Virus record (IMG/VR): IMGVR_UViG_3300034105_001128
Span: 1 to 64,000 of that record
Origin: a virus
DNA length: 64,000 bases
Direction: 5' to 3' (one strand)
Part shown: positions 47,996-57,573 of the stretch, piece after piece
Layout of the letters: each line of letters opens with the position of its first letter
Position numbering within the stretch: position 1 is the stretch's first letter
Made by a program: the position numbers and the translations under genes
The notes under the pieces: model-generated
What the model was told of the DNA's origin: nothing
The model's database searches: none
What the model saw: only the letters and a program-made list of their open reading frames with translations

Positions 47996-49795
47996 CTACT
48001 CAATTCCTCCGTTAATAACTGATGTCAAATTTGACGCAGTTAAAAACGGAATTTGAGAATCAGATAAAACAATAGTTCCTGCACTACTGCCATCATCTGT
48101 ATTAAGCTTGTTAATAACTACCGATAAAATTCCTGGAATATTTTGAATCTCTGCTGTCACAAGAGACAAAGGAATACTATCACCAAAAGTATTATTATTA
48201 TAATGGAACATTCCGTCTAACCCAAGCATTGCCTGATAAACAGCAAGTTTGATATCGGCCTGCTTATACGCAGGGTCAATAGTTGCAGTATATTTTAAGT
48301 AAATTGGTACGTATGAGGGTGGAAGCACATTTAGAGATATTCCCGCTGGAATTTTATCAGCAAAGTATTTTGTTATTTCAGAAGCAATAGAGTTCCAAGT
48401 ATTCGTAAGTGCTGGGCTTGAGGCGGTTGCTGTTTTAATTGCTAAGCCCGTACGACCGTCAGCAGTTGCTGTAACCCAAGTACCAGTAGCTGCATTAGTT
48501 ACTGTGAAGGTAAGGTCGGTAGGAACAGAGGCGACAGTTACCTCAGAAAGATTGTACGCTGTTAAATACATGCCGGAAATAGTTATTACGTCTCCAACAG
48601 AAAGTCCGTGTGGACTAAGTGTTTTACATGTGTAGGTTACAGTAGTTCCGTTACCTGAAGCAGACTCAATATTTTTAACTTGTGGGTAGCCTGGGGCAGG
48701 GGTCAAATCGTTTGGTCCTTGAATGTATAGGTTTACTAAGGAGTAAACATTAGACGACGCTTTTGCTTTACCTACCTGAGAAACCATAAGAGCAAGATCT
48801 GCGTAATCTTGGAGCGTGACCGCACGTTTTCTTGTGCCAATTGCGGCCTTTACTTTTTTACGCAATTGCTCAAAAGTGTCTGCGTCTGCCCCACCAGAAG
48901 AAGGCAAAGAGTTAGTTACCTCTATATAGGTAGGTACCTGAATATCAAGATTTCCGGGAATAAAAGTAACTTCGCTAATAAGAAGTGACTTAATATTGCC
49001 GGCAGCACCAACACTTGATTTGTAAACCGCGCTAATAAGTTGGTTTGCCGCAGGAATGGAACCATTAATTCCATCCCCAAACACAACGCTTACAAAACCT
49101 TCAGCGTCTCGTACAACTGTAAAGACCTTATCTGTTGGTCCGTACTCTAATAGGTTGTCTACATAAGACCATGAACTAAAGGCTGTTCCTTGACCCACGT
49201 ATACTGTTAACGACTTATTAACTAAGCCGTAGTCATAGATTAAAAATGTTTGGTCCTCTGACCCATCAGAAGTGCCTAGATTTGCAGGTAAAGCCTTATT
49301 GTAGTTACTATCAATTTGGTCAGGACGGTCGGTGTTTACCGTTTTTCCTTCCTCACACAGTAGCGTTATGCTTGCTCCTGGGGCTAACGCTGTAGCAGCC
49401 TCTAAAGTTTCAAAGTAAACTTGTGAGAATGGGCCGTATGAAAGGGGGGCAATAACTTGAGTACTAATTGGAATATCATATGAAGTAGTTGTAGAACTAT
49501 TTGTAAAAGTTACGTACACGGTAGAAGGTGTTGGTCCAGACACTACATAGTCATAGAGGTTAGCAAAAGTTAATAAAGTATCAGTTTTAATAGCTGTATC
49601 AATAGAAGTTTCATTTGCAATGCGGTCAAGGTAGTGCGACATGATATCCCCCATGTACGCAAATGATTCAACTAGTACGTTTCCTAGGTCAGAGTAGTCT
49701 GTAGGGTCCCAGTTAGTATTGGTCCTAGCCTTAATTAAATTAATTAAATCTGCTTTTAAAGCAGCAAAATCTCTAGAAGTGTAGTCAATTTCCAT
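47996..49795 (-). CDS. baseplate J/gp6-like wedge protein
   Basis: 599 aa. The N-terminal YTSRDFAALKADLINLIKA, YSDLGNVLVESFAYMGD and later GDGINGSIPAANQ, RKRAVTLQDYADLAL match baseplate wedge J-type proteins. Residues about 379-448 carry an inserted Ig-like beta domain (VGDVITISGM ... FTVTNAATG) also found twice in the sheath. Connects the hub to the tail fibres. Overlap-free, 3 bases from the gp25-like gene. Confidence 0.88.
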   Translation of the reverse strand: MEIDYTSRDFAALKADLINLIKARTNTNWDPTDYSDLGNVLVESFAYMGDIMSHYLDRIANETSIDTAIKTDTLLTFANLYDYVVSGPTPSTVYVTFTNSSTTTSYDIPISTQVIAPLSYGPFSQVYFETLEAATALAPGASITLLCEEGKTVNTDRPDQIDSNYNKALPANLGTSDGSEDQTFLIYDYGLVNKSLTVYVGQGTAFSSWSYVDNLLEYGPTDKVFTVVRDAEGFVSVVFGDGINGSIPAANQLISAVYKSSVGAAGNIKSLLISEVTFIPGNLDIQVPTYIEVTNSLPSSGGADADTFEQLRKKVKAAIGTRKRAVTLQDYADLALMVSQVGKAKASSNVYSLVNLYIQGPNDLTPAPGYPQVKNIESASGNGTTVTYTCKTLSPHGLSVGDVITISGMYLTAYNLSEVTVASVPTDLTFTVTNAATGTWVTATADGRTGLAIKTATASSPALTNTWNSIASEITKYFADKIPAGISLNVLPPSYVPIYLKYTATIDPAYKQADIKLAVYQAMLGLDGMFHYNNNTFGDSIPLSLVTAEIQNIPGILSVVINKLNTDDGSSAGTIVLSDSQIPFLTASNLTSVINGGIE

Positions 49796-49798
49796 TTT

Positions 49799-50188
49799 TT
49801 ACCTCGTAACCAATCCGTCGTAATTAAATGTTGCCGTGTTAATTTTCATAGTTGCTATTGTATTATCTGGTAATTTTAGGTATAGATTTACGTACACTAT
49901 TCCTGAGTACTCATCTCCAGAAAGCTCTACTTTTTCTACAGATAGGTCTGGGAGCCACCTACGTACTGCGTTAGATATGGCAATAGGTATTGCTCTACGA
50001 TAGTTGTTTTCATTTTCAAACAGGGTAGTGGACCAGTCTGTGCCGTATTCTGGAAGCATAGGTCTTTGTCCAACATTTGTTGACAAAAGAGTAACTACCC
50101 TATCTAAATACAGTTTAGTTGCTGTTTGGGCACTTGCAACAACCCCATTTGTATCTAAAGTGTATGGATAACTAATCGAAGAACTCAT
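49799..50188 (-). CDS. gp25/GPW-like baseplate wedge protein
   Basis: 129 aa from the ATG at 50188 (ATGA overlap with the spike gene). GQRPMLPEYGTDWSTTLFEN and AIRRW-like AVRRWLPDLSVEKV are signatures of the gp25 family, which nucleates the sheath at the baseplate and shares the sheath handshake fold. Length is typical. Confidence 0.87.
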   Translation of the reverse strand: MSSSISYPYTLDTNGVVASAQTATKLYLDRVVTLLSTNVGQRPMLPEYGTDWSTTLFENENNYRRAIPIAISNAVRRWLPDLSVEKVELSGDEYSGIVYVNLYLKLPDNTIATMKINTATFNYDGLVTR

Positions 50189-50814
50189 GACTGTACTCCA
50201 ATCCAAACAGGGTATTCAAGAAGGCCGGCCTCAAAAACAACCCAAACCATTTGTCCTTCCACAGGTACGGACCTATGAAAGGTATGTTCAGGAACTAGGT
50301 CGCCTTTTGAGCCAACAGTTGTGCCTACTCCAAGCCCGCTAGCAGCAGTATACTTACTATTTTCCTTAGAGTCTGTGGTAGCGCTTGGAGAATTTGCAAC
50401 AATAGTGGCGTTATTTTTGCTAACAGTTTTTTGTTTAGTAACTGCTACATGTTGGTGGTTTAGCTGTTGATTGCCTGGAGACTTTGCCACTATTGTAAGG
50501 GCAGGAACAGTCTCTGTATCCCCTCTAGAGTCTGTTACAGATACAGGGGTTGTAGTTAACATAGCGGCAAGGGCAGCAACATTATGGGGCTCGTGATCTG
50601 GGTGGTATGACGAATCTGTAATAGGTAGGCAGGCTTTAGCCCAGTTAGATACTTCCGTACCTGAGGGCATAAACACTTTAACTTTTATTCTATTTTTGCC
50701 TGTAGGATCTAGGCCGGCAGATACCTGGGCAGAATAGATACCATAAAACCTAGATCTTCCTTGCGGATCGTGGTTAAAGGTATTCTCATCAAGGCCGTAA
50801 TTATCAAAACTCAT
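50185..50814 (-). CDS. baseplate spike-type OB-fold protein
   Basis: 209 aa. FYGIYSAQVSAGLDPTGKNRIKVKVF, WAKACLPI and VEGQMVWVVFEAGLLEYPVWIG fit the gpV/gp5 N-terminal OB domain that plugs the tail tube. No C-terminal needle helix is visible, so the tip may be another protein. Overlaps both neighbours by 4 bases. Confidence 0.78.
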   Translation of the reverse strand: MSFDNYGLDENTFNHDPQGRSRFYGIYSAQVSAGLDPTGKNRIKVKVFMPSGTEVSNWAKACLPITDSSYHPDHEPHNVAALAAMLTTTPVSVTDSRGDTETVPALTIVAKSPGNQQLNHQHVAVTKQKTVSKNNATIVANSPSATTDSKENSKYTAASGLGVGTTVGSKGDLVPEHTFHRSVPVEGQMVWVVFEAGLLEYPVWIGVQS

Positions 50815-51422
50815 TTTACAATTCTCCCACTACTTGTAGCTACCCATTTTACAGGGTTTTTTATAGAAATCAAATTAGGATAGTAATCTAAAAATTTGGT
50901 TGCGCCGTAGACGCTTGGAACATCTGTCACAGAGGTTGAAGTATAGGCTGTGGGCATAACTGTCTTAGTTGGAATGAGTTCTGAGGAGTTTGGGGACAGA
51001 GAGAACTCAGATAGAACAGTTGCATACCCAACTAAAGACTGTCCTGACAGCTCTGATTGAATATCTCTAGTTGCTGCGCGAGTAGCTGCAGTAGGGTCTA
51101 CATCCCCAATTATATCTGTACCAACCTCTAAGTTTAAAAAATAATCCGAAGGGCGGCCACCAAATACGTGGACAACAGAAAGAACGGTCCAATATCCAGA
51201 CAGACCGTTAGGTAGTCCGTCTAAATAGATAGGGTCGTATGGCTTGATAGAGGGGTGGCCAACAACTGATACCTGAGCCCTATGTTGATATCTATGTGAC
51301 TTTTTATAGGAATCCGCAATTTGTTTAGCGTCTGTTTGACTAGTAGCTACTTCGTGCACGTGATATTTTTTAAATCCTGCTTTAGTTGTTGCAGTGGACT
51401 TATTATTCGAAAAAACTGTCAT
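50811..51422 (-). CDS. hub protein, C-terminal part (gpD-like)
   Basis: 203 aa. HVHEVATSQTDAKQIADSYKKSHRYQHRAQVSVVGHPSIKPYDPI is a typical C-terminal half of gpD/VgrG-like hub proteins (ring of the tube base). The missing N-terminal half is the next gene upstream, so the hub is split over two overlapping genes. Confidence 0.7.
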   Translation of the reverse strand: MTVFSNNKSTATTKAGFKKYHVHEVATSQTDAKQIADSYKKSHRYQHRAQVSVVGHPSIKPYDPIYLDGLPNGLSGYWTVLSVVHVFGGRPSDYFLNLEVGTDIIGDVDPTAATRAATRDIQSELSGQSLVGYATVLSEFSLSPNSSELIPTKTVMPTAYTSTSVTDVPSVYGATKFLDYYPNLISIKNPVKWVATSSGRIVK

Positions 51423-52270
51423 GATAAGAAGAACCCTTCATTAGGAACAACTACTCCGCTAACAAGGTTATCATCTACAATGTTTTGATGTGTTGACTGA
51501 GCAACAATTCCATTAGCAGTGTTTACCGCAGTAATTACACGATCAACTCTTCCACCGGCTTCTGGTGCGTAATCACTAAGCATAGGGCTCCAGCTAATTA
51601 TGGTTCCAAGTACCTTAAGCTCACGTGGAGCTTGGCCGTCTTCTTCAGTAGATACATAAAAAAAGTAAGGGGCAGACTTTTTCTTTTCTGAATAAATCTT
51701 ATCTTTTGACACAAAGAAAATAGTAGTGTTATCTGTAACTAAGGCAAAACCAGTTTGTTTTGCCAAGCTCCTGATAACCTGCCAATCACTTTGCCCTGCC
51801 TGAACAACACTGGGGCGTGTTCTAGGATGGCGTTGAGTGACTGTTGCAAGACCATGTTTGTTTGCAATCTTTGTGACAACCTGATCAGCAGTAACATCCT
51901 TATAGATTTTTTGATTAGTATCTTTAAGGTAATACGTAGCCCCTACACAAACAATATCTGTGTTTCCACCTTGCCAGGTGTTTGGCTGCTCTACATGCCT
52001 AATATATCCATACCAAGTTTCTTTAATTTTTTTTGATCTAAATGTAAACCTAACCGGGTCTCCAGATATTAAGCCTGTTTTTTTATTGCTCGGGTGGCCC
52101 TTAAAATGCAGAACAAGTCTGTCATGTTCTTCGGGATTTCTATATAGTTCTGCACCAATTAGTGCCATAGTCATATCAGGTGCTTTTGTAAACTCTACTG
52201 TAAAAGAAGAATCTATAGATCCTTCTTGCCAAATAAATGGTCTATTTGACGGAGAATTAGCTGTTTCCAT
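51419..52270 (-). CDS. hub protein, N-terminal part (gpD-like)
   Basis: 283 aa. SSFTVEFTKAPDMTMALIGAEL, ITGDPVRF-like LISGDPVRFTFRSKKIKETW, YLKDTNQKIYKDVTADQVVTKIANKHGL and a SDWQVIRSLAKQTGFAL segment match the first two domains of gpD-like hub proteins. Overlaps the downstream half by 4 bases. Two subunits would assemble into one trimeric hub. Confidence 0.75.
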   Translation of the reverse strand: METANSPSNRPFIWQEGSIDSSFTVEFTKAPDMTMALIGAELYRNPEEHDRLVLHFKGHPSNKKTGLISGDPVRFTFRSKKIKETWYGYIRHVEQPNTWQGGNTDIVCVGATYYLKDTNQKIYKDVTADQVVTKIANKHGLATVTQRHPRTRPSVVQAGQSDWQVIRSLAKQTGFALVTDNTTIFFVSKDKIYSEKKKSAPYFFYVSTEEDGQAPRELKVLGTIISWSPMLSDYAPEAGGRVDRVITAVNTANGIVAQSTHQNIVDDNLVSGVVVPNEGFFLS

Positions 52271-52541
52271 AAGGGACCCTAATCACTGTTCCGGCAGCGA
52301 TATTAAATGGGTCATCAATTTCTGGATTAATTTCCATAATTTCCCACCAATATTTTGAACCTAATCCGTAAGCCTGAGCTAGAATAGCTATTGCATCTCC
52401 ATCCGCCCACGTATACTCTACATACTGTACTTTTTTAGAAGTTGGAAAAGCACGGTAAACAGATACGGTAGGGTTACCCGTATATTTATGAGCAGTCTGT
52501 GATAGCGGACCATCGTAATATCGTGAAACTCTTTCAATCAT
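52257..52541 (-). CDS. LysM-containing baseplate protein
   Basis: 94 aa. YTWADGDAIAILAQAYGLGSKYWWEIMEIN followed by IAAGTVIRVPYG is a single LysM domain in the gpX/gp53 style, which bridges tube and wedge rather than binding peptidoglycan. Overlaps the hub gene by 14 bases. Confidence 0.8.
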   Translation of the reverse strand: MIERVSRYYDGPLSQTAHKYTGNPTVSVYRAFPTSKKVQYVEYTWADGDAIAILAQAYGLGSKYWWEIMEINPEIDDPFNIAAGTVIRVPYGNS

Positions 52542-52553
52542 GATTATCCTTTC

Positions 52554-54509
52554 TTATGGTTTCGGTGTTTCAGGAGTGCCTGCAGGAGCAATGCCGCCCA
52601 TAGTACCAATAGACTGGATTCCCGTTTCTCCCTCTACGTTAAATTGGGCAGGGTAACGAGTAAAGTCAACAGAAACAACTGTAAGCATAGGAACCATATT
52701 TAGATCAAAAATTTTATGGGTAACATTGAGTCCAGTTACAGAACCAAAATACCTTAAATTTGGTCCTAAGTACATCCACAATGGGATACCAGTAATATAG
52801 CCAATATCCGAGCTTCTACGATATTCTTTGTGCCCAATATTAGCGCCGTAGTTTTCATCAAGCAGCATGGTGTTTTCTTCTGGATCTCCGTTTAAACAAC
52901 GGTATAAAAACTCTAAATCGTATTCAGTTCCTCGGTTTAAAAGTCCATAACGTTCTTCCTCTTGTAGCGGTCTTCCATACGCAGCGGTTTCATCCCTCTT
53001 TGCAGCAGCCATATTTAAATAACTTAGGTCGCTAATCCTACTTATTAAAAGCTCAACTTTAACAGTTTGATTACCAGTAAGAGAAGTTGCAGAGTCTTTT
53101 GAGCCAAACGTCCAGTCAATTGAATTATTGCCACTAGTGCTATAGCCAATAACTTCTGGGTTGTACATAAATCTAAAGCCCCATTGCTTTGCTTTTGCCT
53201 TTGAGCCAGTGCCTAAAGATAATGCGCTATGGTTCATTACTGATGCAGAAAGTTTGTCTTGGAATATGCGGCCGCGTTCTAGGCGACCGTCATCACCTAT
53301 AAACTTATATTTACCGTTTAGCTTTGCAAATTCGTCAGAATTAAATGGTTGACCTTTTGAATCTAATGCAACTCCCGCACGTAAGCCAAAAGGTATGCTC
53401 TTGCTAGCAACGTGTGGTGGTGGATTCCATCTTTGAGCATCACCTGGTGGAAATACTTGCGTTGGTTTGTCCGGTGTGTTTGCTGGATTCGAATCTAATT
53501 TGTCTCCACACTGTCCAAGCTGAGCATCGTATAACTTTTTTTCCATTTGCCGTAAGTTTGTTGGGCTTTTTTTAAAACTTGTATAGGTACCAGAATAATC
53601 TGAGCCCTTAACAATTGTTTTACCGTCAATACTAGAAGTTATATAGGAATAGACTATCTTATTGCTAGTTCCAGTCTTTGTTCCAACTTTAAACCCAATC
53701 CATTGCTTGTTGCAAAGATCGTAAACATACTGGTACTTAAGCTGGCTTGTTTTAACAGTAGTATACGCCCCAGTTCTTTCTGTAAGCTTAGCCTTAAACT
53801 GATCTGGAAGATCAGGGATTTCTCTTGCTTTTCTTACATAAATTTGTGGGTTTAGGCCACCAAGAGTTACTTCTCCAGAATAGGCGGCACTTTCCTTATC
53901 AACTTGGATTCTTATAGCGCCGGGAGTAGGTCGATAGGCAACTTTATCGGGGAAGATGTCTGCCTTTACGGTAAATGGTGGGTCAAATGTAGCTTTAGTA
54001 GCACTTGTAACTGTAAGAGTAAACCAAAAATTTACACTTTGATTTTCTGTATCTGAATTTGGAGAAGTTTGCTGGTTTGCAGTAATCCCGCTAAAACCAC
54101 GATCTTTCTTTTTATCAAGTTGAACTTTACCAATGTCTAAGGTTGAGGCAGTCGGAATAATTTTTACGTTCTGTACGCATGCCTCATTTAACCAATAATA
54201 TGTAGATACGTTAGTATCTGTATCAGTTTTTTTAAGATAAAATCTTAATGTATATCTATACTTATTCCATCGTGTTGCACGAATTTGGGTAGCGTACGGG
54301 CCCGCAGCCGAAGGTGGTGCGGTGTATATACCATACGTATCTGGTGCGGTCTGTTCCCCTAAACGTTGCTCAAGGTGGGTATTAATATACTGACCAAACT
54401 GCGTAGCTAAAATAGTATCGTTGTACGAGCCTCCTGAGTTTATCTCATTTTGCGTAATAAACGATGTCTCTACCTGTACAGTGTAGAAATAATTATAGGA
54501 AAATGCCAT
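52554..54509 (-). CDS. baseplate/tail protein, large
   Basis: 651 aa. N-terminal 200 residues are beta-rich (FYLKKTDTDTNVSTYYWLN); the C-terminal 230 (WGFRFMYNPEVIGYSTSG, LLNRGTEYDLEFLYRCLNG, FDLNMVPMLTVVSVDFTRYP) look like a gpX/tube-initiator region. Between the tape measure and LysM genes, so likely a hub- or tube-initiating protein. No secure family name. Confidence 0.6.
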   Translation of the reverse strand: MAFSYNYFYTVQVETSFITQNEINSGGSYNDTILATQFGQYINTHLEQRLGEQTAPDTYGIYTAPPSAAGPYATQIRATRWNKYRYTLRFYLKKTDTDTNVSTYYWLNEACVQNVKIIPTASTLDIGKVQLDKKKDRGFSGITANQQTSPNSDTENQSVNFWFTLTVTSATKATFDPPFTVKADIFPDKVAYRPTPGAIRIQVDKESAAYSGEVTLGGLNPQIYVRKAREIPDLPDQFKAKLTERTGAYTTVKTSQLKYQYVYDLCNKQWIGFKVGTKTGTSNKIVYSYITSSIDGKTIVKGSDYSGTYTSFKKSPTNLRQMEKKLYDAQLGQCGDKLDSNPANTPDKPTQVFPPGDAQRWNPPPHVASKSIPFGLRAGVALDSKGQPFNSDEFAKLNGKYKFIGDDGRLERGRIFQDKLSASVMNHSALSLGTGSKAKAKQWGFRFMYNPEVIGYSTSGNNSIDWTFGSKDSATSLTGNQTVKVELLISRISDLSYLNMAAAKRDETAAYGRPLQEEERYGLLNRGTEYDLEFLYRCLNGDPEENTMLLDENYGANIGHKEYRRSSDIGYITGIPLWMYLGPNLRYFGSVTGLNVTHKIFDLNMVPMLTVVSVDFTRYPAQFNVEGETGIQSIGTMGGIAPAGTPETPKP

Positions 54510-57406
54510 TATAGACTACTCGCAATCTTACGTAGTGTTGCATCTTTTCTCAATTTTTCTCCAACTAGCTTGACTAAACGTTCTGCCTCTTGAATACTTC
54601 CCTGTGCAATGTTTACCTTCATATCAAGGTTAATTGTAACATTGCTATTTGAATTTACAGTAGCGCTGCTACTGCCGCCTCCGCCGTGATTTGAGCTAGT
54701 TCCTGCACCAGGAGCACCTACGTTCATACCATTGCTAGCTTCTCCACCCACGCGTGCTTCCAAAGCAACAGCATCTGCTTGTTTTAGGTGCTTCATGTAA
54801 GCTCCGGTATTATAACTAGACCAAGCGCTCCAGTTATTACCTTTTTGACTCATGTGGGCCGCTATACCAGCATTAGTACTTGGGTTAAACAAATCTTGAT
54901 TGCTTCTGAGGTTAAACTTTTTACGCCTAGCTGGTCCGAGGCTGCCCAGCATATTAATTTGATACAGTCCGTAAGACTCATCGCCGGTTTTAGTGTTGCC
55001 ATTAAATGCGTTGGATCTACCGCCGGATTCAGCAATAGCAATTGCGTATGCAGTTTTTAGCGCATCTCCTTTAAATCCCTTAGATGAAATTAACTTTATA
55101 AGGTCTTTTTTACTACCTGTAATATTGCCGTCATATTTGCCGCCAGGAAGTTGAGCCAGAACATCGTCAGTTTTCTTTCCAAATACTTTTTCAAGATCAT
55201 CATAAGATACTGGCTTTCCGTCTACAATGGTTTGTCCAAAAGCTGCTAAAATACTTGGGGAGGCATAAGAACTAGAGCTCCAGCCAGCCTTTTTAGTTTT
55301 AAAAACCCTTGACGCAGCCTCATTTAAGCTTGATAGTACTTGAGGAACTCCCTTACGTTTTTTAAACCAATCTCTAGGGTTGTACTGGACTCCTTTTTCA
55401 TCTAATGTTTCAAAGTGAAGGTGTGCGCCACGAGAGTTTCCTCGACCAGGATCTTTTGCGCCACCACCAGACTTACCAATAACTTGTCCGGCTTTTACTT
55501 GTTGTCTGCTAGTTACAAGAATAGAGCGTAAGTGAGCATATCGGCTAGAAGTTCCGTCAAGGTGTTTTATATCTACGTAGCTTCCATAACCATTTGGATC
55601 ATTACCTATTCTTGATACTTTTCCTTCTGAGGCTGCAGTAATAGGTGTTCCAGAAGGTGTTGCTAAGTCTATTCCGCGGTGGTTTGAACTAATTCTTTGT
55701 CCTTGTTTTGCAGCCCTTGCTGCCGCGCCAGGACGAGGGCCAAACTCTGAAGACACAGGTGTTGCTGAAGGAACAGGCCACATATGATTTGCGCCAGCAG
55801 TTTCTGCTTTCGGAGTTGAGGCATGACCAATGTTCATTCCATTGCTGGATTCTCCACCTATCGAACCAAATAGCTGACCAAGTGCGTTACCGCCACCGGC
55901 AAGAAGCGCACCTATAATTGCACCAGGGGCAGCAGCAACACCAAATCCTGCAGCTCCTACAGCAGCACCACCAGCTGCACCTATTCCAGCAGATTTAAGT
56001 ACAGAGCCCCAGTCAAAGCCGCCTTTCTTTTTAGCGTCTTTGTAACCACCAAATGCAGACATTGCGGCACCAACAACTGGAAGGGCTTTACCCGCTACGC
56101 CTAAAAATCTTCCTGCTGAAGAAAGTGCTGGACCTGCCTTAGATAGTAACGACCCTCCCTTAGTTGCGGCCGTACCTAGTGCAGGTAGTACTGCTTTAGC
56201 ACCTCCGCCACCTAAAAATTTAGATAGTAGTTTGTATTGGAGGAATGAAGAACCTAAACTTGCAACAGTACTTCCAGCTGTTGCAATGGCGCCTCCGGTG
56301 TTTCCCGAGTTAGGCAGAGTTTGTAAAATTCCTTTGAGGGTCATTAACCCATCATTAATTGGTCCAAGAAGATCTGCCATTGCACTAAAGCCATCATTAA
56401 CTGCTGCGGTAGTTCTTGTAGCTACGTTGTAACCACCTACTAGACCTTCTTCAGTTGCAGCTAGTTTTCTAGCCTCACTGGTGTTGTATCTAAAATTAGA
56501 ACGAACAGGGGAGCTTTTATCAACGCCCATAAGATCCAACATCTTATTTGGATCTTTGCTGTTCATTGCACCAGAGTACTTTTTAGCAGACCCTGCTTTT
56601 GCTCTAGCACGAAGACCTGACTGCAATTGCTGCATCAAGGCTTGGTCCCCATTTGTTAGGGTAAGGAGAGTTTGATAAGACTTAGATCCTGGGTTATAAA
56701 GTAGGTCTGCTTCTTCTGCGGTAATCTGTCGTCCACGATATAAAAAACGATACACATCGTTAACAATTTGGGAAATTGGCTTTAAGTTTCCTTTATCATC
56801 ACGAATACGTACGCCCATGCGCAAAAAGCTCATGCCGTTCATTCCAGCAACAGATGCGGCAGCAGCTTCGTTTGACATACCTGATTGTGCGCTTAGCCCA
56901 GCCATTTGGCTCATAATGTTACTTGAAGTTTTGGATCCTGCGCCATACCCGCCACCATACATCAAAGACATCTGTGCCATGACAGGTGACATAGCGCTTG
57001 TAGCTCCGCCACCTACCTGTTTGTTTGCCTGTAAGATAGCTTGTCGTGAAGACATTCCGGCCATGCCAGCGTAAGAATCTGCGCCAATGCGTTGAGTAAC
57101 AGCAGCCATGGTATTTGGGGCCATGCTCATATATGTAGAGCCAGCTGCAAACCCTACAGCCGCACCTACTTGGGCCCGGGTAAACCCACCACCCATACCA
57201 ATTTTACCGCCGCCAGATTTGCCACCCAAGTTGTCGGTTGTGTCTTTAACACTGTCCGCCATCTTGTCCCATTGCGAAGCAATGCCGTCCATGTACTTTG
57301 ATACTTTTTCAAATAACTTTAGTAGATTTTTTCCAAAGTCGTCAAAGCTAGCGTCGTTGCCCGCTACGCTACCAAACCCTGGGTCGCCATCTGTTGCGAC
57401 TCCCAA
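54509..57406 (-). CDS. tape measure protein with M23 and lytic transglycosylase domains
   Basis: 965 aa. N-terminal helical/Gly-rich part with membrane-like segments (470-510, GAAGGAAVGAAGFGVAAAP). Peptidase M23 domain about 545-690: H576-x3-D580 and HLHF (662-665). Soluble lytic transglycosylase-like domain about 765-885: AIAESGG with catalytic Glu794, SYGLYQIN. Two wall hydrolases should let the tail pass the peptidoglycan of a Gram-positive host. TTG start at 57406 without a clear ribosome site. Tail length should scale with this gene. Confidence 0.87.
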   Translation of the reverse strand: MGVATDGDPGFGSVAGNDASFDDFGKNLLKLFEKVSKYMDGIASQWDKMADSVKDTTDNLGGKSGGGKIGMGGGFTRAQVGAAVGFAAGSTYMSMAPNTMAAVTQRIGADSYAGMAGMSSRQAILQANKQVGGGATSAMSPVMAQMSLMYGGGYGAGSKTSSNIMSQMAGLSAQSGMSNEAAAASVAGMNGMSFLRMGVRIRDDKGNLKPISQIVNDVYRFLYRGRQITAEEADLLYNPGSKSYQTLLTLTNGDQALMQQLQSGLRARAKAGSAKKYSGAMNSKDPNKMLDLMGVDKSSPVRSNFRYNTSEARKLAATEEGLVGGYNVATRTTAAVNDGFSAMADLLGPINDGLMTLKGILQTLPNSGNTGGAIATAGSTVASLGSSFLQYKLLSKFLGGGGAKAVLPALGTAATKGGSLLSKAGPALSSAGRFLGVAGKALPVVGAAMSAFGGYKDAKKKGGFDWGSVLKSAGIGAAGGAAVGAAGFGVAAAPGAIIGALLAGGGNALGQLFGSIGGESSNGMNIGHASTPKAETAGANHMWPVPSATPVSSEFGPRPGAAARAAKQGQRISSNHRGIDLATPSGTPITAASEGKVSRIGNDPNGYGSYVDIKHLDGTSSRYAHLRSILVTSRQQVKAGQVIGKSGGGAKDPGRGNSRGAHLHFETLDEKGVQYNPRDWFKKRKGVPQVLSSLNEAASRVFKTKKAGWSSSSYASPSILAAFGQTIVDGKPVSYDDLEKVFGKKTDDVLAQLPGGKYDGNITGSKKDLIKLISSKGFKGDALKTAYAIAIAESGGRSNAFNGNTKTGDESYGLYQINMLGSLGPARRKKFNLRSNQDLFNPSTNAGIAAHMSQKGNNWSAWSSYNTGAYMKHLKQADAVALEARVGGEASNGMNVGAPGAGTSSNHGGGGSSSATVNSNSNVTINLDMKVNIAQGSIQEAERLVKLVGEKLRKDATLRKIASSL

Positions 57407-57423
57407 ATTTTCGGCTATTTAAA

Positions 57424-57573
57424 TCACCGCCTTAACCTGTTAGTTCCTTTTTCAAGCCAATTAATTCGTTCCCTATAAGTAAGGGAACGAATCTCTGTAA
57501 GTGTCCACCCGGGGTACATCTGCGTTAGCAGCTCGTACATCCCAAGCAACACTGTGTAGTCAGTCTCACTCCC
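57424..57573 (-). CDS. frameshift-extended tail chaperone part (T-like ORF)
   Basis: 49 residues in the +1 frame, from GGG at 57573 to TGA at 57424: GSETDYTVLLGMYELLTQMY then PGWTLTEIRSLTYRERINWL. The frame opens at 57591 after a TAA and overlaps the end of the chaperone gene. At CTC TTT CGG GAG TGA, the P-site tRNA-Phe can slip from TTT to TTC, giving a 321-residue fusion. The position, between tube and tape measure, is that of the G/GT frameshift product in many tailed phages. An internal GTG (57552) or ATG (57540) start is the alternative. Confidence 0.6.
   Translation of the reverse strand, partial: GSETDYTVLLGMYELLTQMYPGWTLTEIRSLTYRERINWLEKGTNRLRR
57464..57492 (-). other. 11-bp hairpin in the frameshift ORF
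   Basis: ATTCGTTCCCT (57464-57474) pairs perfectly with AGGGAACGAAT (57482-57492) around 7 bases. It lies about 80 bases downstream of the slip site, too far to be a classic stimulator; it may separate translation of chaperone and tape measure. Confidence 0.5.
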
